NCBI GenBank assembly: GCA_905221605.1
Contig: CAJNDS010000779.1
Location: 297,501-342,500 of the forward strand
DNA: 45,000 nucleotides
Source: Symbiodinium natans
Lineage: Eukaryota; Sar; Dinophyceae; Suessiales; Symbiodiniaceae
Direction of reading: 5' to 3'
Under the pieces are notes generated by a model. It had not been told where the DNA came from and searched no databases. It worked only from the letters and a program-made list of their open reading frames with translations. The position numbers and the translations under genes were made by a program. Each line of letters opens with the position of its first letter. The first letter of the stretch is position 1. This document shows positions 24,555 through 32,114 of the stretch, piece after piece.

Positions 24555-26203
24555 ATAATGCGGGGGTATCCAGTGCGACTCTTCGAGATACAGAATCGCT
24601 TGCTGCTGAGCCGCTGTCTCATGTTTTCATGTGGATATTTTGCAGACAACGACCTGCTCCGCTGGAAATCCAAACGGTGCCTTCCCCGATCGACGTGCAT
24701 GCAGTCGTCAGATGTGCTATCTGCAAGCGTGACTATAATCTCTCCTCTCCGCACTGGCGGATGTGTTCTCTTTGTCATACATGGATTTGCGAGGATCACA
24801 AGCGACTTCACCCAGAGAGACTCTGCCCGCATTGCGTGATGCAGCTCGGTGATTATATTGGTGGCAGTACCAATTTCTTCCCTATATTCGAGGAGTCGCC
24901 GGTGATCTACACGCCCGGTTCGTCTCCTCGAGTCATGAGATTATATCGATTGTGGGATCGTAGTATCACAATCATGCGATTACTTCCGAATGAGATTCCG
25001 TTCGAAGTGATGCAGGATGCGTTTGACAATGCGACTAGAAGAATCAACATCCTCGCGGCAGTCCCCGGAGATGAAATCAAGACGCTACTTTTCATGGCGG
25101 TGCCTGAGCTTACCGTTCGCGAAGGCAATTTATGTTATTGTTTGTTCATCATAGGGCAGTATGGATTAGATCAAGCTGTTGTCGTGCCGTTTCTTCCGCG
25201 ACCAAGCTGGGATGGTTTGTGGTTATTCTTGGAGATCGCGTTTGGCTTCTCTAAGCTTCCAGGTTCGTCCTTTGAAATCCAAGTGAATGACTTTGTGTTC
25301 GCAGAGAACGATGACATCGCATGGCTTCCTTCACAATGCTTGGGGCGATTACTCATGACGTCGCCTGCAAACCAGCAGTTTGCACTACCGCCCTTTAATG
25401 GCACTCCGACACCTTTGCCTCGTTCTCAAGAAGAGTTCCTTCGCTTGTTTCGTAGCGAGTGGACGGCAGATAAAATTTATTATAGTAATTTGCGTGGCGT
25501 GTGCAATTTATGCAGAAAGCCTTTAGTGGAGAGCTGCCCTTGGCGCGAACTGGCGATACAGGGAAGATTAGGTTTCTTTTGCTCGCAGGCTTGCGCTATT
25601 GTTCAGCATACATTTCGCGTTAATCGACGCGGCGTGCAACACGCTTTCCAAGCAACGACTAATGTGCCAGCGTGTGTGCATCCACGCTTGCTGGAATTAT
25701 ACCATGGAATCAAGTATGCGTTTGGGCATGAAGCACGCAGGTTTCAGCTGTTGCCAGGGACTGTGACAGGACATCCGACGTGGATTGAGTCTGACGGTGT
25801 CCGGCTCGGATGCAGTCTAACGCAAGACTTGCCTGGCGATGTGCTCTCGTGTAGTTTTCCTGATTATTCTGGAGGATCTACTAAGGCAACTGATGAGTAC
25901 ATCCTCTTGACTCAACCTAGTGGATCTACTACATTTCAGCAATGCATGTCGATCGACAGAGTCAGGCTTCGTGTGTTATATTTCCTCGCTCGTTTAGCTG
26001 AAGACGATGCGCCAATGGTCTGCTTGCCCAGCCATTCTTTGTATACTTGCGCGAATTGTACAGCTACACCTGTTTTGCTTCATCCACAGCCTGTTCGATT
26101 TCATCATCTACCCGATCGATGGAGAACAGAAACACAGACAACTTCTCCGGCAGAAGACCCAAGTACGGTTTCTTGGGCGTGTTATTTTTGTTTTGGCCTG
26201 TAA
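24551..26203 (+). CDS. Second segment of large element gene: two zinc modules
   Basis: Open frame with no natural ATG at its start. Coding-like sequence in this frame extends upstream to about 24,488, so it is an internal exon, probably 24,488-26,167. Residues 55-97 (from 24,551) hold C-x2-C-x13-C-x2-C-x4-C-x2-H-x7-C-x2-C, a cross-brace-like zinc site. Residues 318-350 hold CNLC, then FFCSQACAI, the FCS/MYM-type zinc pattern. The GD(Y)xGG motif occurs at 24,848-24,868 and, as PDYSGGS, at 25,859-25,879. At 26,168 a GT donor (gtttcttgg) leads to an acceptor at 26,245 in phase. MYM-type fingers are common in transposon-derived proteins. The role here is unknown. Confidence 0.65.
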   Translation: MNNAGVSSATLRDTESLAAEPLSHVFMWIFCRQRPAPLEIQTVPSPIDVHAVVRCAICKRDYNLSSPHWRMCSLCHTWICEDHKRLHPERLCPHCVMQLGDYIGGSTNFFPIFEESPVIYTPGSSPRVMRLYRLWDRSITIMRLLPNEIPFEVMQDAFDNATRRINILAAVPGDEIKTLLFMAVPELTVREGNLCYCLFIIGQYGLDQAVVVPFLPRPSWDGLWLFLEIAFGFSKLPGSSFEIQVNDFVFAENDDIAWLPSQCLGRLLMTSPANQQFALPPFNGTPTPLPRSQEEFLRLFRSEWTADKIYYSNLRGVCNLCRKPLVESCPWRELAIQGRLGFFCSQACAIVQHTFRVNRRGVQHAFQATTNVPACVHPRLLELYHGIKYAFGHEARRFQLLPGTVTGHPTWIESDGVRLGCSLTQDLPGDVLSCSFPDYSGGSTKATDEYILLTQPSGSTTFQQCMSIDRVRLRVLYFLARLAEDDAPMVCLPSHSLYTCANCTATPVLLHPQPVRFHHLPDRWRTETQTTSPAEDPSTVSWACYFCFGL

Positions 26204-26245
26204 GTTCATAAACATGAGATAATACTGAACGCTTTGGACGCACAG

Positions 26246-26338
26246 GTTGAGAGGATGGAAAGAGATGCAGTGCCTCAAAGTTGCGCACTCACTAGAGGGC
26301 GCACAACATCGTCAATTCCTGGAGATTATTGTGGTGGA
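26246..26338 (+). CDS. Small exon of large element gene ending in GDYCGG
   Basis: After the acceptor gacgcacag, 31 codons read VERMERDAVPQSCALTRGR and onward to SIPGDYCGG. The exon then ends at a GT donor (26,339). The next acceptor (tttgcactcag, to 26,431) joins in phase to ASPEHMDTDV. The splice junction therefore completes another GDYxGG(S/A) motif, which supports both the exon model and the motif. Upstream and downstream introns are 78 and 93 nt. Confidence 0.6.
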
Positions 26339-26431
26339 GTCGCTATGCTTTGATTAATTAAGCACGCAGCATAAATTTAAAAAAACAAGATATAATTATC
26401 TGCTAATTCGCCGTGTTATATTTGCACTCAG

Positions 26432-26834
26432 GCATCCCCGGAACACATGGACACCGATGTGATTTTCGGAGAAGGCTGTGAAAGCATTTCTTTTACATTG
26501 TTATCCGTATTATATATAAATGAAAAACATGCAATCAACGCAGGAGGATGGACTGCACCGCTTGATTTCATTGTCGGTGCGGTGCTGGAAAGACAACCTC
26601 AGGGGCCAGTTTTTGAAGTTCCTGCTGATCATCCTACTTCAAGTACTTTTTTTCTTCATGCCTGCACAGAGCTTGCTACGACGAACGCTCATATACGGGA
26701 CTCTGCTTTGCGATTCGAGTCTGCCGACCACAAGTACTTCTATAAAGAACAACTTGTTGGCTGCAGTGTAACTTGCCTGGCATTCATGTGTTTTTACTGT
26801 ATAAGGTTTTTATGTGTTTTGTTAAGTGCGCAAG
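26432..26834 (+). CDS. Linker exon(s) of large element gene, structure unresolved
   Basis: From ASPEHMDTDVIFGEGCE the frame stays open to 26,941. A second frame (26,520-26,771) ends in IKNNLLAA at a GT donor that would join in phase to VTTLIHEF at 26,835. Both frames look partly protein-like, and at least one more intron must lie here. I recognise no domain. The segment connects the zinc-module part to the nuclease-helicase-polymerase part. Confidence 0.4.
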
Positions 26835-29800
26835 GTAACGACGCTTATACACGAGTTCTGTACACCTTTCGATTCCACGTCTGCTTTATCGACTATGAAA
26901 AAAGGCAGCAATTGGCCGAGAGCAGAGTATGTTTCTGCTGATGCTAATTTTCCTAGCATCGCAAGCATGCTCATGGGTATGGATTTTTTTTACCAGGCAG
27001 ATTTGGTAGCAGCGCTGAAAGCGGAAGAGCCAGATGTTGATGAAATCTGCAAGCTCTTTGCTAAGAGCCGCGAAAGCATAGACGGTTTTCATGACATCCT
27101 GACCCATTTCGTGCTGTACGACAACGAGATATTAGAACTCTGGAACAAAAGGCGAGACGAAGCTGCTAATTCCGGAACTTGGATGCATGCAATGCTAGAA
27201 CGTGTATTCAATGGGTATCTCGTGCAGCCTGGCAGTATGTCTCCGGAATTATACATGGCTGTGAATCTCATTTCAGAAATCAATGATGTCCAAGCGTATA
27301 GGACTGAGTGGTGCATTTACGCAGAAGCAGAAGATCTAGCAGGGTCTATTGATCTGGTGCTCAAAAAAACTGGAGTCGCTGAGTTTGTGCTAGTGGACTG
27401 GAAGCGCAGTGAGAAACTTGCTCAAAAATATAATGGTTACGGAAAATTGATGAAGCATCCACTGCACAGCATCGAAGACTGTCAAGGTCAGCATTACAGG
27501 CTACAGTTGAACATTTATAAGTGGATATTGGAGAAGTATTACGACCTCGTGATATCCGAGATGTATGTTGTTTGTGTGCATCCAGTGTATGACCCGGATG
27601 GGTTCGTGGACGTCGTCCCCGACATGACTGAACAAGTGGAAGAGCTCATGCAATGCAGACGCACGCAGATTTTAGCTAGAAAAATGGAGGCTAACACAGC
27701 TGGAGTGAAGCATGCATTAGACCAAGTAGAAGCAGCTGGGATATCTCCGGCAGTGCCATCAACAAACAATGCTGATGTACAGGACGCGGAGATCGCCTCT
27801 ACTACATCATTCCAAGTTCAAGATGCAGAAAATGAGAATGCTTTCGAGACAAGTTTCAAACATGATCTGGAAGGTGTACTTGATGAAATGGATGCCGAAA
27901 CACCAGCAGCAGCTAAAAGAAGAAGACTTGCCCCAGGCGCTGCAACTCATGCTCAAGATTTCAAAGATTTTTTCACAGAATCTGACAATCAAATTGCAAG
28001 CGTGCTTCACACATATGAGTCAGATTTCCTTGCGAAGCCTGACGTCATTCTTCTGAAAACAAGAGGCCTTGTAAGTCGAGTCAAGCGAGATTTCGCGGAG
28101 ATCAGCCTTGACTTGCAGCGGCTGATTGTGGTAGCTGGATACATTTCCGAAGGGCATATCGGGCCCACGGTCATGGTAGCAGATGCAGCGGCAATATTCT
28201 GGATGGTCGAAGGTGAACGCCATGTACGCGTGCACAATGGTTTTCTGTACATATATGATGCAGATGGTTCTTTCTTGACTTTCAAAGGCATTCCTCCCGA
28301 AGCGGTCTTGAGCAGAATCAAGAATTTTTTCACAATTCTTGAAGGAATTTTTAAACGAATGAAGCTTAATGTACCTCGAGACAATGTGTCTGTGGCGAAA
28401 GCTATCGTTACTGACTCACAAAATTTTCCGGACGAAGACTGCTTCTTTCATACTTGTCGGGCAGCGACTAGAGAAACGGCAGCAGTACAGTCTGATGAGG
28501 TTCGTCTTGACGCTGAAGGCAACGAGTACAGTGTAACGGACGACAAGAAGAAACACCAAGCCTGGAATCTTGGACTTGCAGATCTTTGTCGGAAACTTTC
28601 AAACATTCTGCGACGAGAGTTGATGACGACCCGGATGATAGCTCTTCTTGTGGAGTGGTGCGAAACTGATGACATGCGTCAGCCAGCGATTTGTTACGAT
28701 GACATCTGCTTCCTATATGACCTTCCGGATGCAAGGAGTCCCATCACCGTGGTACGCAAAAACATTCTCAACAACTGCTATGTACGCGTACCACATCCTC
28801 TTCTGGATCCTGTATGTGCAGCAAATGAAGCGAGGTTGAAGAAATTTTACGAGCAGACTTTCTGGTGCAATCTGAATGTATTCAGATGCTTTCAGTCTGC
28901 TATAGCTTTAGCTAAACGAGGCTTAAACATAGATCGTTGTTTTATTGGAATATCGCCAGGTGGTGTTGGCCAGAGTTTATATTCCCTGCACCTTGCAGAA
29001 ATGTATAAACAGAATCATGCTTTCTTTGATCCTCGCGTTTGGGTCCTAGACGAAGAACTACGCAAGCAAGTGGAAAGCTTCGCCAACTGCTTTATTCTTA
29101 CAGGTCAGGAGGCGCCTGAAAGTAACAAAAAAATACAAACTGACTTGTACAAGAAATTCATCTCTGGCGACGGGATCATGGGCCGCAAGCCATATGGTTA
29201 TTCTACACGCATGTTTCGAGTCATTGGGTGGACAAGACTAGAAGTCAATCGCATGATTGCGTTCCAGGGCGTCACATTGAAGAACTTACATTCAATTTTT
29301 CGACGAGCTTTGGTATGGAAAGGCAAGGCGCGATTCGTGCATCCCAAGTTTCTGTTGCGATATCCAGATCATGAACTTGATGGAATTTTTGCAGCTGATC
29401 CAAGTCTCGCACACTTTTTCACACAGACGCAAGCTTCGTGCGCTGGCCTGAAGCTACAGTGGGCTTTCGAGGAGAGGTACAACAAAGACATGTGTTATGA
29501 GGAAATAGAAGCGTATTGCAATGGTGGTGACCAGTACCTGACAGAGGACGCTATCAGACAAGCTTGCAGCATACCGATTCGAAATCGTCAACATGAGCCA
29601 GACGACGGACTCCAAGCAGTACTCGCTGCAGAAGAAGAAAGCCAAAAAGATATGGAAAAGCAAGTCAATGACTGGGACAATCTTCGTGAGCTTTTCATGG
29701 TCAAGCTATTGGAGAGCAGCTCAGACAGCATGACTTTCTATGCTTTCAAGAACATGACGCTATCTGGAAACAGTCCCAACTTGTCAAGAGACAAAATGTG

Positions 29801-32093
29801 GGACGAATTAGAAGACCGTGGCCTTGTTCGACGGAGTATTTGTAGAGGCAAAACAACAAAAACAAAGCCGGGAACCTTTATACCGAAAATATCTTTCTCA
29901 ACGACGCTCCACGAGATATGTGGTCGAGAAGATATGAAAGAACAACGCATGGTCTTCGAGGAGCAGCACGATCTGCAGCGGCTTCGACAGTATGCATTCG
30001 GTCATACTGAAAGGAAAACTAATATTCAAACCCTTCTGCAGTACTATATGCAAGCTAAGAAAAGCGTCGAAAGCAAAGCGGGCAGGAAGACTTACAAACA
30101 GAATGCCTTTCTCAAGAACTGCCAAAATGCTCAAGTAAAATTAGAAGCACATGAACGTGCTATTGACGCCTCGCTTGCGGGGAGACGCATAACAGGCAAG
30201 AACAGCGTTCAATTGGAGACGCCAGAGTTATCTGAAGCAATCACAGTGACGAAACAGATCAAGTATTTCTACTCACCGGAAGCAACGTACAGCGTTAATT
30301 CTCGTCGATACGCTGGAAGCGGAAGTGCGCAGTCTATGTCCCGAAGATTGCAACTGCATGTGCTGGATGGCCACACGTGTGACCTCGATATTCAGAATTG
30401 TAGTCTGACGCTCTTACAGCAACTTATTGTCAAGCTTGATCCCAAACCAGCCATGCCCGATGAGCTAGCGGCGCTACTGCACAGTCTCGCTCACAACAGA
30501 TCTGATTTTATATCAAAGATCGGAACGTCAATGGTTGATGGGAAGAAGACTATCAGTGAACTTCTTCATGGTGGTAGTTTGCCTGATGCTTTGCAACACA
30601 ATGCAGACGTGTTGCGCCTTCGCAAGTTGTCTATTTACCTGAGATGGGTGGCGTGCAATCTACTGTATGATGATTATATCAGTTTGAAAGACAACAAAGC
30701 GAAGCCGTTTCCTGAGGCGAGCATATTTTCTTTGATGTGGCAGTCTATCGAGAATTACATATTGCATGTTTGGACTGAGCACATTCTTGAGTCAGCAAGC
30801 CCGCCGGCTCACTTGTCTTTGCATTTCGACGGTGTCCGGATTTCAGAAAAACATATTCAAGATGTTGGCCACTACACTGAGCTGTGCGAGAAGAAGATCA
30901 AAGAAAGAACTTCTTTTGAAGTGAAGATCGTTCAGAAGAAGCTGCATCATTTTATTACTTTGGCAACACAAAAAGCTTCGGAAGTCAGTACAGTTGATGC
31001 TTTGCCAGATGCACTTACACTCCCTGGAAACTGCGTTCCCTGTGCTTTGTGGCACATGGCGCCCCTGGCGAGAAATTGTATTATTTCATCAGTAAACAAT
31101 TCCCAACTGCAGGAAAACATTCAAGCAATGAAAGACAAAGCAAGATCATATCGGTCTTCCCAGAAATTGTGCAAAGCGGATCTTCTTTGCTGCGTGGGCT
31201 TGCCGGAAAATTCTGTGAAGTCATTCATTCTACATTACGAAGGAACTGGGTCTCCGCATTGCGTGAATGTTCAGATATCGCAGACCGGCGAGAGCGTGAC
31301 AATCTTCAATGGCAGCACCAAGATGAAAATGACTATACAAGATTTTCGAGAAGCTTGTGCTTCTGCAGTGGACCGATCAACTTTCGTCAGCTTTTGGCGA
31401 AAAAAAGCAAAAGACACTTTATCAGAGTGGTCTGCAGTTCTACTGGATATCGTTGCCGGCGCTGAAGCAGGCCCTGCGGATTCGGATGCATCAGAAGACA
31501 GCATGCTGCCTTTGCCAGCGCGAGCTAGATATGAGTTCGACTCTGATGGTTGTCCATATGTTACAGACAACGTATTGCAAACACTGCAAAAGGAAGTGGA
31601 GCAAGTTCTTCAGAGCCCTATGACGACTACTGAAAGATCAGACGGAAAAAGACGTTGTCCGTTTTGTCCTTTTCGTGGCTTCAAGCAGGTGAAGCAATTA
31701 CGTGTTCATCTCGCGAAACATCATACCAAGAAGACACAATTTGTGGCAAGCGGCACTAAGCAAGTGAAAGTGATCATGGCTCTGTACGATGATGCTGCAT
31801 CTTCTCAGTCGGACTGCTCAGCACTGTTGCGAAGAAGCGCTCAAATTATGCGGCGAACGGTGGTGCCTCCTTTACCTGCGAACGTGAACGATATGGATCG
31901 GCGCATTCGTTTGGTTTACGACGCATCTGGCCCAACTTTCATGAACTTGACCGCTATCGGAAGTTCCGTGCATGTACGGCGTGCTCGCAATGTCTACTAC
32001 ACGCATTCCTTTGCAGATTTACTGCTGCGAGAGATGATTCTCAGCCACGCACAGGTTTCTTGGATTGCACTATTGTTTTTTTTAATGTCATAA
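26826..32093 (+). CDS. Nuclease-helicase-polymerase-protease segment of element gene
   Basis: Open frame of 1,755 codons, probably exon 26,835-32,054. The domains in order are as follows. PD-(D/E)XK nuclease of the RecB/Cas4 type (about 100-265): GTWMHAMLE, AGSIDLVL (D175), VDWKRSEK and the QLNIYKW helix. SF3 helicase of the D5 kind: GGVGQS at the Walker A position (about 712-717), WVLDEEL, then SGDGIMGRKPYG near 780. A winged-helix-like linker (960-1035). A palm with DLDIQN (D1186/D1188) and HFDG (H1333, D1335), like the family-A/TV-Pol group. A papain-fold candidate with C1403 (GNCVPCALWHM), H1478 and N1495. A C2H2 finger (C1611, C1614, H1628, H1632). The stop at 32,091 lies in what looks like a 60-nt intron. 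Domain calls are by motif; nuclease and helicase are the strongest. Confidence 0.75.
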   Translation: MRKVTTLIHEFCTPFDSTSALSTMKKGSNWPRAEYVSADANFPSIASMLMGMDFFYQADLVAALKAEEPDVDEICKLFAKSRESIDGFHDILTHFVLYDNEILELWNKRRDEAANSGTWMHAMLERVFNGYLVQPGSMSPELYMAVNLISEINDVQAYRTEWCIYAEAEDLAGSIDLVLKKTGVAEFVLVDWKRSEKLAQKYNGYGKLMKHPLHSIEDCQGQHYRLQLNIYKWILEKYYDLVISEMYVVCVHPVYDPDGFVDVVPDMTEQVEELMQCRRTQILARKMEANTAGVKHALDQVEAAGISPAVPSTNNADVQDAEIASTTSFQVQDAENENAFETSFKHDLEGVLDEMDAETPAAAKRRRLAPGAATHAQDFKDFFTESDNQIASVLHTYESDFLAKPDVILLKTRGLVSRVKRDFAEISLDLQRLIVVAGYISEGHIGPTVMVADAAAIFWMVEGERHVRVHNGFLYIYDADGSFLTFKGIPPEAVLSRIKNFFTILEGIFKRMKLNVPRDNVSVAKAIVTDSQNFPDEDCFFHTCRAATRETAAVQSDEVRLDAEGNEYSVTDDKKKHQAWNLGLADLCRKLSNILRRELMTTRMIALLVEWCETDDMRQPAICYDDICFLYDLPDARSPITVVRKNILNNCYVRVPHPLLDPVCAANEARLKKFYEQTFWCNLNVFRCFQSAIALAKRGLNIDRCFIGISPGGVGQSLYSLHLAEMYKQNHAFFDPRVWVLDEELRKQVESFANCFILTGQEAPESNKKIQTDLYKKFISGDGIMGRKPYGYSTRMFRVIGWTRLEVNRMIAFQGVTLKNLHSIFRRALVWKGKARFVHPKFLLRYPDHELDGIFAADPSLAHFFTQTQASCAGLKLQWAFEERYNKDMCYEEIEAYCNGGDQYLTEDAIRQACSIPIRNRQHEPDDGLQAVLAAEEESQKDMEKQVNDWDNLRELFMVKLLESSSDSMTFYAFKNMTLSGNSPNLSRDKMWDELEDRGLVRRSICRGKTTKTKPGTFIPKISFSTTLHEICGREDMKEQRMVFEEQHDLQRLRQYAFGHTERKTNIQTLLQYYMQAKKSVESKAGRKTYKQNAFLKNCQNAQVKLEAHERAIDASLAGRRITGKNSVQLETPELSEAITVTKQIKYFYSPEATYSVNSRRYAGSGSAQSMSRRLQLHVLDGHTCDLDIQNCSLTLLQQLIVKLDPKPAMPDELAALLHSLAHNRSDFISKIGTSMVDGKKTISELLHGGSLPDALQHNADVLRLRKLSIYLRWVACNLLYDDYISLKDNKAKPFPEASIFSLMWQSIENYILHVWTEHILESASPPAHLSLHFDGVRISEKHIQDVGHYTELCEKKIKERTSFEVKIVQKKLHHFITLATQKASEVSTVDALPDALTLPGNCVPCALWHMAPLARNCIISSVNNSQLQENIQAMKDKARSYRSSQKLCKADLLCCVGLPENSVKSFILHYEGTGSPHCVNVQISQTGESVTIFNGSTKMKMTIQDFREACASAVDRSTFVSFWRKKAKDTLSEWSAVLLDIVAGAEAGPADSDASEDSMLPLPARARYEFDSDGCPYVTDNVLQTLQKEVEQVLQSPMTTTERSDGKRRCPFCPFRGFKQVKQLRVHLAKHHTKKTQFVASGTKQVKVIMALYDDAASSQSDCSALLRRSAQIMRRTVVPPLPANVNDMDRRIRLVYDASGPTFMNLTAIGSSVHVRRARNVYYTHSFADLLLREMILSHAQVSWIALLFFLMS

Positions 32094-32114
32094 TGTTTCT
32101 GTGTGCTTGCCGAG
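32055..32114 (+). other. Proposed 60-nt intron between C2H2 and DDE parts
   Basis: cag|gtttcttgg at the 5' end and tgccgag| at the 3' end. The length is a multiple of three, it contains the only stop between the two open frames, and it preserves phase 0. The donor gtttcttgg is the same nonamer as at 26,168. The alternative is a true stop that separates two proteins. Confidence 0.6.

Noticed and set aside
24530-24832. Minus-strand 100-codon frame inside the element gene
   Set aside because: Shadow of the plus-strand coding frame, with no motif.
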